A stretch of DNA of 64,000 nt, taken from positions 62,001 to 126,000 of the forward strand of contig NZ_BMMS01000024.1 in NCBI RefSeq assembly GCF_014646055.1, written 5' to 3'. The position numbers and the translations under genes were made by a program. The stretch comes from Wenjunlia tyrosinilytica (GTDB lineage Bacteria > Actinomycetota > Actinomycetes > Streptomycetales > Streptomycetaceae). Below are positions 33,160-41,880 of the stretch, one piece after another; within the stretch, counting starts at the first letter, position 1, and each line of letters begins with the position of its first letter. The notes under the pieces are model-generated. The model saw nothing but the letters and a program-made list of their open reading frames with translations. It made no database searches and was not told where the DNA came from.

Positions 33160-33886
33160 GCCCCTGACGCTAGGCCCATAGGCGCCCCGGCAGCCCCGTA
33201 CTCACGCTCGCGTCATCGGTATGTAAGGCCTTCGGCCAACGCCACCCCGCGGTCCGATCGGCTCTGGTACGTACCTTTACGTATGACGAATGGTCAGACC
33301 TATTGACGACCGCCGGGGAGGAGTCCAAAGTTCCGCACCGAAGGGGTCGGATGACTTGTGGACTCGCCTGGACACCTCTCAGGGGCGGCGCCGCCCGGCC
33401 GCCGCCCGCCGAGACCGGCGGGCGGGCTGGAGTTCGGCCCCGACGGCCACCTCCACGCCCCAGCGGGCGGGCCCATGCCCCGGCGCTCGCCCGGGAAGGA
33501 ACTCCCTCAACGGCAAGGCCGCGCGGTGAGCGGCTGCGGCGCGTCCCACTCAACGGGACGACGGCGGGCACGCCCAAGGCGTACCGCGTCGGCGCGTACG
33601 GGCGCCCGCGCACCGTCGAGAAGGTCCCCGGCTCCAGCGGCCCGTGCCTGTCGAGGGCCAACGCCGACCTCCTCGGCGGGCAGCCCGCGGGCTCCGACAA
33701 GGTCTTCCGGGTGACGCTCGGCGAGGCGGGCAGCCGGGCGCCTCGGACGTTCGGGTTGTTCCCGTAGGGGCGATACCGGGCGGGACTTCAACGGCTGCAC
33801 ATCTGGACTCTCCGAAAACGACATGCCGTCGCCGTCCGGCTCGGCGAAGAGATAGGTGAGCTCCTTCACCTTCCCGGAGAGACGCC
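33160..33886. other. 727-nt gene-free region with a chitinase-like promoter motif and unassigned debris
   Basis: No complete gene. At 33291-33331 the sequence TGGTCAGACC, TATTGACG, then GAGTCCAAAG resembles the TGGTCtaGACC/TTGAC/GTCCAAA arrangement of DasR-controlled chitinase promoters, though one base short in the palindrome. Downstream, a + strand frame to 33767 contains KAYRVGAYGRPRTVEKVPGS and then SRANADLLGG, which looks protein-like but matches no family I can name. It may be the decayed gene that promoter served. Confidence 0.4.
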
Positions 33887-34711
33887 ATGACGACCGCTGT
33901 CGCCCGCCCCGTACCCACCGCTGCCCTCCCCGCCCCGGCCGCCCCCGCGGCGGCCCCCGGCGACCGCCCCCGCTACTCGGTTTCCTTCGCCCAGGACGAG
34001 GCGGATGTGCGGGCCGCACAGCGCCTGCGCCACCAGGTGTTCGTCGAGGAGATGGGGGCGGTCGTGCACACCGCCGCTCCCGGTCTGGAGACCGACCCCT
34101 TCGACGCCTTCTGCGACCACCTGCTCGTGCGCGACGACGTGACCGGGGATGTGGTGGGGACCTACCGCCTGCTGCCCGCCGCCCGCGCGGCCGTGGCCGG
34201 GCGGCTGTACTCGGACGGCGAGTTCGATCTGAGCGCGCACGCCCCGATCCGCAAGGACCTCGTCGAGGTCGGCCGCTCCTGCGTCCACCCGGACCACCGC
34301 GACGGCGCCGTGGTCGCCCTGATGTGGGGCGGCATCTGCCGCTACATGGAACAGACCGGCCACACCTGGGTCGCCGGGTGCTGCTCGGTCCCGCTCGCCG
34401 ACGGCGGAACGCAGGCCGCGGGCGTGTGGGACAAGGTCTCGGCCACGCACCTGTCGCCTCCGGAGTACCGGGTCCGGCCGCTGCGTCCGTGGAACCCCGA
34501 GGGTGTGGCCCGTCCCGCGCGGACCACCCTGCCGGCGTTGCTGCGCGGCTATCTGCGCCTGGGAGCCTGGGTCTGCGGCGAGCCCGCACACGACCCGGAC
34601 TTCAATGTCGCCGACCTGTATGTGCTGCTGTCGCTGAAGCGGACCGACCCCCGCTACCTGCGGCACTTCCTGTCGCTCACCTCGCCCGCCACGGCCGCGC
34701 CCCTCACATGA
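33887..34711 (+). CDS. olsB: Ornithine N-alpha-acyltransferase (OlsB-type GNAT)
   Basis: 274 aa. Predicted to N-acylate L-ornithine with 3-hydroxyacyl-ACP, the first step to ornithine lipid. The sequence has the family features YSVSFAQDEADVRAAQRLRHQVF, FDAFCDHLLVRDD, VVGTYRLLP, then VEVGRSCVHPDHRDGAVVALMWGGICRYM and SVPLADGG. A Pro/Ala-rich N-terminus precedes the domain, and GGAGAG is placed just before ATG. Its stop overlaps the downstream acyltransferase start (ATGA), as expected for an olsBA pair. The assignment rests on family signature plus partner gene. Confidence 0.87.
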   Translation: MTTAVARPVPTAALPAPAAPAAAPGDRPRYSVSFAQDEADVRAAQRLRHQVFVEEMGAVVHTAAPGLETDPFDAFCDHLLVRDDVTGDVVGTYRLLPAARAAVAGRLYSDGEFDLSAHAPIRKDLVEVGRSCVHPDHRDGAVVALMWGGICRYMEQTGHTWVAGCCSVPLADGGTQAAGVWDKVSATHLSPPEYRVRPLRPWNPEGVARPARTTLPALLRGYLRLGAWVCGEPAHDPDFNVADLYVLLSLKRTDPRYLRHFLSLTSPATAAPLT

Positions 34712-35574
34712 GCGCCTGGTCACCGGTGGGCCCCTGCACCCCGTTGGCCTGCCTCGACGACTCGGCCACCGCGGTGGTGGGCCGTGCGCACCGGATCGCC
34801 CGCTGGACGGCGGGAGGCGCGGTGATCGTGCTCGGGGTCGTGCTGTCGCCGCTGGTCCGCAGGCTCGGCGCGGCGCGGCGGGACCGGCTGATCCGGCTGT
34901 GGACGCGGTCGGTGGCCCGGGGGTTCGGGGTGCGGGTGCGCGTGCCCGCACCCGTGCCGTCGCCCACCGGGCTGCTCGTCGTGGCCAACCATGTGTCCTG
35001 GCTGGACATCCTCCTGCTCGCCGCCGCCAGGCCCGGCCGCATGGTGGCCAAGAAGGAGATCGGCGGCTGGCCGGTCATCGGCCGGCTGGCCGGGCGAGGC
35101 GGCACCCTGTTCATCGACCGCGACCGGCTGAGGACGCTGCCGGACACGGTGGCCGAGGTGGCACACGTCCTGCGCGGGTCGGGCGCGGTCGCGGCGTTCC
35201 CCGAGGGCAGTACGTGGTGCGGCAGGAGGCAGGGCAGATTCCGTCCCGCGTTGTTCCAGGCCGCGCTGGACGCGGGCGCGGGGGTCCAGCCGGTCCTGAT
35301 CCGCTACCTGCTGGCGGACGGAAGGCCCACCACGGCCCCGGCCTTCGTCGGAGAGGACACCCTGCTGGACTCCGTGCGCCGGGTGGTCGCCACCCGGGGC
35401 CTGGTCGCCGAGGTGGTCGCCCTTCCGGTGATTCCGGCCGGCGCCCATCAGGAGCGGCGGTCGCTGGCCCGTGCGGCCGAGGCGGCCGTGTACTCGGCCA
35501 CGGGCGGGCCACCGCCTCCGCTAGAGGAGCGCGGGCACGTCGAGCGTGAGCGTGCCGTTGCCGGCGTCCAGTAG
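34708..35574 (+). CDS. Lyso-ornithine-lipid/1-acylglycerol-phosphate acyltransferase (OlsA/PlsC type)
   Basis: 288 aa. Membrane-associated acyltransferase with a hydrophobic segment (TAGGAVIVLGVVLSPLV) and the PlsC motifs NHVSWLD (NHx4D), FIDRDR and FPEGST. It probably O-acylates the lyso-ornithine lipid made by the OlsB-like enzyme, although acylation of lysophosphatidate is also possible. ATG overlaps the olsB stop. The last 54 nt overlap the 3' end of the convergent LD-carboxypeptidase gene. Confidence 0.87.
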   Translation: MSAWSPVGPCTPLACLDDSATAVVGRAHRIARWTAGGAVIVLGVVLSPLVRRLGAARRDRLIRLWTRSVARGFGVRVRVPAPVPSPTGLLVVANHVSWLDILLLAAARPGRMVAKKEIGGWPVIGRLAGRGGTLFIDRDRLRTLPDTVAEVAHVLRGSGAVAAFPEGSTWCGRRQGRFRPALFQAALDAGAGVQPVLIRYLLADGRPTTAPAFVGEDTLLDSVRRVVATRGLVAEVVALPVIPAGAHQERRSLARAAEAAVYSATGGPPPPLEERGHVERERAVAGVQ

Positions 35575-36450
35575 CGCGGGCACACCGAGAGGGACGGTGA
35601 TGTGGCTGGGGCAGTGCCCGAACCCCAGCTCCCACAGGACGGGCACGCCGAGGGGGCCGAGGCGGTCCAGCATCAGGCGCCGCACCTCGTCCTCGGGCGA
35701 GCAGTCCTGCCAGGAGCCGAGCGCTACCGCGGCGACGCCGTCGAGCAGGCCGGAGCGAAGGAGCTGGGTGAGGCAGCGGTCGAGCCGGTAGGCCTCCTCG
35801 GCGACGTCCTCGATCACCCAGATCGCTCCGCGCAGCGAGCGGCGGGCGTGCGGGGTGCCTGCCTCGGCGGCGATCAGGGACAGGCAGCCGCCCGCCGTGA
35901 CCCCGTGGGCGGTGCCGGGCACCAGCGGGGCGGCGGCCGGGGAGGTGAGCACACGCGCGTTCTCGGGCTCGAAGAGGGTGCGGCGCAGATGCTCCTGGGT
36001 GGGCCCGTCCTTGACGAACGCGACCCCCGCGGCCATCGGCCCGTGCAGGGTCGCCAGGCCCAGGCGGACGGCGAACGCCTCGTGCAGCGCCGTGACGTCG
36101 CTGAACCCCACGAAGACCTTGGGGCCCGCCGCCCGCATGGCGTCCCAGTCGAGCAGGTCCACCATGCGCTGGGCGCCGTAGCCGCCGCGGGCGCAGATCA
36201 CGGCGGCCACGCCGGGGTCGAGCCAGGCCCTCTGGAGGTCCCGGGCGCGGTCGGCGTCGCCACCCGCGAGATAGCCGCTGGAGTGGGTGTCGAGGACGTG
36301 CTCGCCCACCTCGACGTCGAGGTCCCAGGCGCGCAGGATGTCCACGCCCGCGTCCAGCCGTTCACGGGGGATCGGGCCGCTGGGGGCGACGATGACGACG
36401 CGGTCGCCGCCGCGCAGCCGGGCGGGACGGACGAGGGGGACGGTGCTCAT
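35521..36450 (-). CDS. LD-carboxypeptidase (peptidase S66)
   Basis: 309 aa serine carboxypeptidase for peptidoglycan or muropeptide recycling. S66 signatures are VVIVAPSGPIPRERLDAGV, ICARGGYGAQRMVDLLDW, the nucleophile Ser in FVGFSDVTALH, Glu in WVIEDVAEEAYRLDR and His in FGHCPSHITVPLG. All three catalytic residues are therefore present. No signal peptide, so cytoplasmic (LdcA-like). ATG 36450 is chosen because it gives the family-typical start. It overlaps the convergent plsC-type gene by 54 nt. Confidence 0.9.
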   Translation of the reverse strand: MSTVPLVRPARLRGGDRVVIVAPSGPIPRERLDAGVDILRAWDLDVEVGEHVLDTHSSGYLAGGDADRARDLQRAWLDPGVAAVICARGGYGAQRMVDLLDWDAMRAAGPKVFVGFSDVTALHEAFAVRLGLATLHGPMAAGVAFVKDGPTQEHLRRTLFEPENARVLTSPAAAPLVPGTAHGVTAGGCLSLIAAEAGTPHARRSLRGAIWVIEDVAEEAYRLDRCLTQLLRSGLLDGVAAVALGSWQDCSPEDEVRRLMLDRLGPLGVPVLWELGFGHCPSHITVPLGVPALLDAGNGTLTLDVPALL

Positions 36451-36524
36451 GGCGGCCCATCCTCCCAGACGGGACGCACCCGCGCCCCGGCGGGAATCCA
36501 CCGGGGCGCGGGCTGCCGTGGGCT

Positions 36525-36571
36525 TCGGCTCACACACGGAGTCGGCTCACACGGAGTCGGCTCACACGTAG
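36525..36571. repeat. 15-bp tandem repeat over the stop of the IPT/TIG gene
   Basis: TCGGCTCACACACGGAG (17) is followed by TCGGCTCACACGGAG and TCGGCTCACACGTAG (15 each). The last unit contains the stop codon of the IPT/TIG gene (36562-36564). Confidence 0.85.
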
Positions 36572-37431
36572 GTGTACCCGCCCACGACCGTGGCGGTGCC
36601 GCCCGGCGTGGTCACGACGACGGGCACATTGCCCGCCGCGTGCGCCGGGGTGAGGCCCACCAGCACGGTTCCTCCGCCGCCGACACTCACACCCGTGGCG
36701 GGGGTGCCGCCGAAGGTGACGGTGGCGCCGGTGAGGTTGGTGCCGGTGATGACGAACGCCTGGCCACCCGCGACCGGGCCGGTGGTGGGCAGCAGGATGG
36801 TGACCGTGGGCGGCGGCACCACGTAGGTGAAGCCTCCGGGGACGGTGGCGGTGCCGCCGGGCGTCGTGACGAGGACGGTCGCGAGGCCCGCCGCACCCGG
36901 CGGGGTCACGCCGGTGATCACGGTGCCGGCCGCGTTGACGGTGACACCTGTGGCGGGGACGCCGTTGAAGGTGACGGTGGCGCCGGCCAGGTTGGTGCCG
37001 GTGATGGTGAACGCCGTGCCACCCGTGGTCGGGCCACTGGTGGGCACGATCGACGCCGCGGTCGGGGTGAGGACGACGTAGGTGTAGTTCCCCGGGGCGC
37101 TGACGCCCACGGGCGTGGTCACCACGACCGGCACGGTGCCGGCGGCGTGCGGCGGCGCGACGACCACCAGCAGGAACCCATAGGGGTCGCCCCCGAGGAT
37201 GGTGGCCGGGGTGCCGCCGAAGGTCACCGAAGTGGCGTTGTTGAGGCCGACCCCGAGGAGAAGGACGGGGTTGCCGCCGGTGGTCGGACCGCTGGGCGGG
37301 ATCACGGCCAGGATCGACGGCGGCATGGGCGGTAAGGGTCCTCCGGGGGGATTGGGGAATCCCGGGCCCGGCTGTCCCGGTGAGGGCCATCCCGGCTGCG
37401 AGGGGTCGCCGTACTGCAGGATTGCGGACAT
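36562..37431 (-). CDS. Three-repeat IPT/TIG-domain protein
   Basis: 289 aa. A Pro/Gly-rich N-terminus (residues 1-37) leads into three IPT/TIG immunoglobulin-like repeats at about 38-120, 121-205 and 206-289. Each has an SGPTTGG-type opening, a G.NL..ATVTF centre and a PVVVTTPGG..TV..GY.YV end. There is no signal peptide or anchor, although TIG repeats usually occur in cell-surface proteins. A very strong Shine-Dalgarno (AAGGAGGAAG) precedes ATG, suggesting high expression. Function unknown; it could be a secreted or structural protein exported by a non-Sec route. Confidence 0.85.
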   Translation of the reverse strand: MSAILQYGDPSQPGWPSPGQPGPGFPNPPGGPLPPMPPSILAVIPPSGPTTGGNPVLLLGVGLNNATSVTFGGTPATILGGDPYGFLLVVVAPPHAAGTVPVVVTTPVGVSAPGNYTYVVLTPTAASIVPTSGPTTGGTAFTITGTNLAGATVTFNGVPATGVTVNAAGTVITGVTPPGAAGLATVLVTTPGGTATVPGGFTYVVPPPTVTILLPTTGPVAGGQAFVITGTNLTGATVTFGGTPATGVSVGGGGTVLVGLTPAHAAGNVPVVVTTPGGTATVVGGYTYV

Positions 37432-37478
37432 GGTTGCTTCCTCCTTGGCGCGACACATTTACACTCGTTCGAGCGATA

Positions 37479-37495
37479 ACGTCCGCTAAGGACGT
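37479..37495. promoter_or_regulatory. Inverted repeat ACGTCC-GCTAA-GGACGT upstream of the IPT/TIG gene
   Basis: A perfect 6-bp inverted repeat with a 5-nt spacer lies 48 nt upstream of the IPT/TIG start, in an AT-richer intergenic block (37432-37671). It could be an operator or a small RNA hairpin. No clear promoter hexamers are identifiable. Confidence 0.4.
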
Positions 37496-37671
37496 GCGCC
37501 AAATTCACGGTAGAGTGCCCGACTTGCCACTCAAAGGCGCACATTGCCCGTCCTGCTGCATTCGATATCTTATGCGATATTAGGCAAAGGCGCGGCTGTG
37601 CCTTCGCCCACAACCGGCGCACGCCCCCGTCCCGCCGACGCTACGGACAGCCAACTCCCAAGCGGGGATGC

Positions 37672-39651
37672 CTACTTGACGAGATCGAGGACAGGCACTC
37701 CGGGTGGAGTGAATCCGAACACCTGTCCGTACAGGGACAGTTCGGCCTCCAGGCAGGCGACCATGGTCTCCGCCCGGCGGAAGCCGTGACCCTCGCCCTC
37801 GAAGGTGAGATAGGCGTGCGGGACGCCCCGCCCGGCGACTCTTTCGAGGAAGCGCTCGCACTGCACGGGCGGGCAGATGACGTCGTCCAGGCCCTGGAGG
37901 AGCAGGAACGGGGCGGTCAGCCGGTGGGCGTTGTCGGCGGGCGAGCGCTTGCGGTAACGCTCGGCGGTGTCCGGCAGCGGTCCCACGAGGCTGTCCAGGT
38001 AACGGGACTCGAAGTCGTGCGTCTCCCCCGTCGCCCACCCCGTCAGATCCAGGATCGGATAGATGATCACACCGCAGCGGTAGGTGTCGGTCATGGTGAG
38101 CGACGCTCCCGCCGTCCAGCCCCCGGCGCTCCCGCCGCGCACGGCGAGCCGGTCGCGGTCCGCCGTGCCCTCGGCGGCCAGTGCCTCGGCCACGGCGGCG
38201 CAGTCCTCGACGTCCACGACGCCCCAGCTCTCCCGCAGGCGGTTGCGGTACTCACGGCCGTAGCCGGTGGAGCCGCCGTAGTTGACCACGGCCACACCGA
38301 TGCCGCGGCTGGTGAAGTAGGCGATCTCCAGGTCGTGCACGAGGGCGGCCCGCCCGGTCGGACCGCCGTGCGCCCACACCGCGTAGGGCGGCCGCTCACC
38401 GCGGGGCGCCGTGTAGTCGGGATTGCGCGGCGGATAGATGTGGGCGTGCACCTCACGCCCGCCTGGCCCGGTGAACGTGCGTTCCTGGGGCAGCGGCAGG
38501 CAGGAGGGCTCGACCGTGTCCTCGTGCGGGCACCCGACCACCTCGGCGCGCCCCGAGGCCGTCTCCACCCGCACCACCTCGAACGAGCGCTGGGGGCTCG
38601 CGGCCACCCCGAGCACCGCGTCGCCGGTGACGGCCAGACAGGAGGCCCACTCGGTCCACGGCCCGGCAATGTCCTCGAGCGTGCCGGTGCTCGGGTCGAG
38701 GAACGCCAGCCGCTGGGCCCCGCGGCCATGCGTCACCGCGATCCGCCCGTCCGGCAGCGGGGCGAACCACTGCAGGCCGAGGCGCCACAGCGGCCCGGCG
38801 AACTCCTCCTCGGCCGGGCACAGGGGCACCGCCTGCCCCGTCCGCGGGTCGACCCGGTGCAGATTCCACCACCCCGAGCGGTCGGTGGCGGCGACGAGCG
38901 TGTCCTCGTCCGCCCACTCCACCTGCGCCACGGACTCCTCGGGCCCGCCCCCGACGGTCCTGGGCTCGCCGAACGTCCCGTCGGGCAGGAGGTCCGCCAC
39001 GCACAGCCGGGTGCCGTCCCACGGCATCGCCGGGTGGTCCCAGGCCAGCCAGGCGGCGCGCCGGCCGTCCGGGGAGAGCCGGGGTCCGGTCAGAAACCGG
39101 CCGCCACCGCCGAGTTCGCGGACCGCGGAGCGGTCGTGCGCCGCCGACTCGTCCAGCGGCACCGCCACAAGGACGCGCCGAAGATCCCCGGAGCCCGGTC
39201 CGGTGCTCTCCTCCAGGACGCACCACACCTCGCCCCGCTCGGGCACGACGGCCAGATCCGCCCAGCGCAGCCCCGAGGGCCTGACCGGCGCCGGGGTCAG
39301 CGGGCGCGGCTCGGCCCCCTCGACGCCGGGCTCGAAGCGGTACATCCGCTGGTCGGCGAAGTTCACGAAGACCACCAGCGGCCCGCCGTCGGCGACCGTG
39401 CCCGCCCAGGGCCGCCCGCCGTACTCGATGACGCGGCTGCGCACATTCCACGGCGGTGGCAGCACCGACTCCGCGGTGCCGTCGGGCCCGCGGCGCACCA
39501 GCGCGGCTCTGCCCCGTTCCGCCGGGCGCGGCTCCGTCCACCACACCTCGTCGCCGATGGCGCCGACCCAGTCGGGGCGGCCGTCGTGCCCGGCGGCGAG
39601 CCGGGCCGTGACGGGGGACTTCCAGGAACCGTAGCTGGCGGTCGTGGGCAC
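37672..39651 (-). CDS. S9-family prolyl oligopeptidase-like peptidase
   Basis: 659 aa. An N-terminal beta-propeller (about 1-390) with repeated W/D blades is followed by an alpha/beta-hydrolase domain with Ser in RGGSAGGWTAG, Asp in LQGLDDVICPP and His in FEGEGHGFRR, i.e. a complete triad. Upstream NYGGSTGYGREYRNRL and WAHGGPTGRAA form the oxyanion region. It resembles acylaminoacyl/dipeptidyl peptidases of the S9C group. It starts with GTG 14 nt after the M20 stop and is the last gene of a D-aminopeptidase, M20, S9 operon. Cytoplasmic (no signal peptide). Confidence 0.92.
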   Translation of the reverse strand: MPTTASYGSWKSPVTARLAAGHDGRPDWVGAIGDEVWWTEPRPAERGRAALVRRGPDGTAESVLPPPWNVRSRVIEYGGRPWAGTVADGGPLVVFVNFADQRMYRFEPGVEGAEPRPLTPAPVRPSGLRWADLAVVPERGEVWCVLEESTGPGSGDLRRVLVAVPLDESAAHDRSAVRELGGGGRFLTGPRLSPDGRRAAWLAWDHPAMPWDGTRLCVADLLPDGTFGEPRTVGGGPEESVAQVEWADEDTLVAATDRSGWWNLHRVDPRTGQAVPLCPAEEEFAGPLWRLGLQWFAPLPDGRIAVTHGRGAQRLAFLDPSTGTLEDIAGPWTEWASCLAVTGDAVLGVAASPQRSFEVVRVETASGRAEVVGCPHEDTVEPSCLPLPQERTFTGPGGREVHAHIYPPRNPDYTAPRGERPPYAVWAHGGPTGRAALVHDLEIAYFTSRGIGVAVVNYGGSTGYGREYRNRLRESWGVVDVEDCAAVAEALAAEGTADRDRLAVRGGSAGGWTAGASLTMTDTYRCGVIIYPILDLTGWATGETHDFESRYLDSLVGPLPDTAERYRKRSPADNAHRLTAPFLLLQGLDDVICPPVQCERFLERVAGRGVPHAYLTFEGEGHGFRRAETMVACLEAELSLYGQVFGFTPPGVPVLDLVK

Positions 39652-39665
39652 AGGTCACCGGCCTT

Positions 39666-40985
39666 TCACTCGACACCGCTGAGGAAACGGTCCATCACGC
39701 GTACGCCGAAGTGCAGCGCCTCAACGGGGACGCGTTCGTCCACTCCGTGGTAGAGCCCGAGGTAGTCGAAGCCCGGCGGCAGCTTCAACGGGGTGAACCC
39801 GTAGCCGGTGATGCCGAGGCGCGAGAACTGCTTGGCGTCGGTGCCGCCCGACATGCAGTACGGCACGGGATGCCCTTCGGGGTCGAAGTGCTGGACCGCC
39901 TCGCGCATGGCCAGATACGTGGGTGAGTCCAGCGGGGCCTGGAGCGGCACCTCGCGGTGGACGAACTCCCACTCCACATCCGGGCCGGTCAGCAGGTCCA
40001 GCGTCTCGTGGAACTCGGCCTCCCCCCGCGGCAGCATCCGGCCGTCCACGAAGGCGGTGGCCGATCCGGGGATCACATTGAGCTTGTAGCCGGCCCGGAG
40101 CATGGTCGGGTTGGCGCTGTTGCGGACCGTCGGCTCCACCAGCACGGCCGCCGATCCCAGCTTGCCCAGGAGTACGTCCACGTCGAAGCCGGGGGCGTCC
40201 AGGTCCACGTCGACGCCGCTGAGCGCTCCGAGTTCCTCCAGCGCCGCGCGGACCACGGGTGTCAGCCGCACCGGCCACTGGTGCTCGCCGATACGGGCGA
40301 CGGCGGCGGCCAGGCGGCTCACCGCGTTGGCCCGGTTCACCTTGGAGCCGTGTCCCGCCCTGCCGTGCGCGGTGAGCTTGAGCCAGGCCGTGCCGCGCTC
40401 GCCCGCGGCCATGGGGTACAGCCGCAGGCCGTTGTCGCCGTGGAAGGTGAACGCCCCGGACTCGCTGATGCCCTCGGTGCAGCCCTCGAAGAGGTCGGCG
40501 TGCTCCCCGGCGAGGAAGCCCGATCCATGGACGGCTCTGTCCTCCTCGTCGGCGGTGAAGGCGAGCACCACGTCCCGCTTGGGGCGGCGGCCCTCCCGGG
40601 CCCAGGAACGCACGACGGCGAGCACCATCGCGTCCATGTCCTTCATGTCGACGGCGCCGCGGCCCCAGACCACCCCGTCGCGGATCTCGCCGGAGAACGG
40701 ATGGACGCTCCAGTCGGCGGCCTCGGCGGGAACGACGTCCAGATGACCGTGGACCAGCAGCGCGTCCCGCCCGGGGTCGGAGCCCTCGACACGGGCGACG
40801 ACATTGGCCCGGCCCGGGGCGGACTCCAGGATCGCCGCCTCGATCCCGGCCTCGGCGAGCCGCTCGGCGACGTACTCGGCGGCGGGGCGCTCGCACGCGT
40901 CGCCGCCCCCGCGGTTGGTGGTGTCGATACGGATGAGCTCCGAGGTGAACCGCACCACCTCGTCCAGGGCCAGGGCGTCAGCCAT
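39666..40985 (-). CDS. M20/M25/M40-family metallopeptidase
   Basis: 439 aa zinc aminoacylase/carboxypeptidase. It has HGHLDVVP (His plus catalytic Asp), GRGAVDMKD (bridging Asp), TADEEDRAVHGSG (catalytic Glu-Glu) and C-terminal GGTDAKQFSRLG, plus GRAGHGSKVNRANAVSR in the lid domain. Length and motifs match the actinobacterial peptidase-dimerisation group. The start overlaps the end of the D-aminopeptidase gene by 8 nt, and the S9 gene follows 14 nt after its stop. It probably degrades small peptides or N-acyl amino acids within the same pathway. Confidence 0.92.
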   Translation of the reverse strand: MADALALDEVVRFTSELIRIDTTNRGGGDACERPAAEYVAERLAEAGIEAAILESAPGRANVVARVEGSDPGRDALLVHGHLDVVPAEAADWSVHPFSGEIRDGVVWGRGAVDMKDMDAMVLAVVRSWAREGRRPKRDVVLAFTADEEDRAVHGSGFLAGEHADLFEGCTEGISESGAFTFHGDNGLRLYPMAAGERGTAWLKLTAHGRAGHGSKVNRANAVSRLAAAVARIGEHQWPVRLTPVVRAALEELGALSGVDVDLDAPGFDVDVLLGKLGSAAVLVEPTVRNSANPTMLRAGYKLNVIPGSATAFVDGRMLPRGEAEFHETLDLLTGPDVEWEFVHREVPLQAPLDSPTYLAMREAVQHFDPEGHPVPYCMSGGTDAKQFSRLGITGYGFTPLKLPPGFDYLGLYHGVDERVPVEALHFGVRVMDRFLSGVE

Positions 40986-41811
40986 AGTGCTGCTCCACCG
41001 CGTTGGCGACGAGCGTGGTGACCGCCTTGAAACAGCGGATGCCCTCGTACATGTCGTCGGCGGTGTAGGAGACCCTGCGCTCACCGACGCGCCGCACCGA
41101 GGGCACCATCGTGGCCGCCCCCGTCAGATGGGAGGCATCGAACTCCAGCTCGACGGTGTAGGGGCCCGCGGCGCGCGGCTCGCCGCGCCGCGCGAGGGCG
41201 GCGGCGCCCTTGGCGGCGGCCCGGATGTCGGCGGCGGTACGGGCCGGGGGCCTGCAGACCGCTGCGTAGCGCGAGACATAGGTCTTGACCGCGACACCGA
41301 CCGCCTCGGGCGCGTACCCGGCGGCGTCCTCGCAGGTGCGGTCGTCCCCGGTGACCAGGACGACGGGCACGCCGTACTCGGAGACGACCAGGGTGTTGAG
41401 CCTGCCCTCACTGGCGGGCTCTCCGTTGACCCACACTCCCGTGATGGAGTTGGCCAGATAGGTGTGGGCGAGCACGCCCTCGGTGCCCGCGCCCGTGTGG
41501 TAGCCGACGAAGGCGATCCCGTCCACGTCTGCGTGCTGGACGCCCTCGACCATGGAGAGTTCCTTGTGGCGGCCGGTGAGCATGGTCGCCCGCTCGTCGA
41601 GGCGCTCCAGCAGGAGGTTGCGCATGGTGGCGTGCGCCTCGTTGACCAGCACCTCGTCGGCGCCGCCGTCGAAGAACCCGGCGATCGCCGCGTTGACGTC
41701 CGAGGTGAACATCGAGCGGCAGCGCTGCCACTGCTCCGTGCCCGGCTCCACGTCGGCCGGCCAGGTGACACCGGTCGCGCCTTCCATGTCGGCGCTGAGA
41801 AGGATCTTCAT
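40978..41811 (-). CDS. M55-family D-aminopeptidase (DppA-like)
   Basis: 277 aa. Family signatures are MKILLSADMEGATGVTWPAD with the first zinc ligands (D, E), VLVNEAHATMRNLL, and GVVGYHTGAGTEG-like FVGYHTGAGTEGVLAHT (zinc His). VTGDDRTCEDAA is also conserved. M55 enzymes remove N-terminal D-amino acids and form decameric rings. It is the first gene of the peptidase operon. A D-amino-acid oxidase occurs 39 kb away, a possible downstream consumer, but that link is only conceptual. Confidence 0.92.
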   Translation of the reverse strand: MKILLSADMEGATGVTWPADVEPGTEQWQRCRSMFTSDVNAAIAGFFDGGADEVLVNEAHATMRNLLLERLDERATMLTGRHKELSMVEGVQHADVDGIAFVGYHTGAGTEGVLAHTYLANSITGVWVNGEPASEGRLNTLVVSEYGVPVVLVTGDDRTCEDAAGYAPEAVGVAVKTYVSRYAAVCRPPARTAADIRAAAKGAAALARRGEPRAAGPYTVELEFDASHLTGAATMVPSVRRVGERRVSYTADDMYEGIRCFKAVTTLVANAVEQHYG

Positions 41812-41880
41812 GGAATGCCACCGTACGCTCATCGCCGCGCGGGGCACAGCATCCCGGACGCCATCCCGTCAGTGCCCGGC

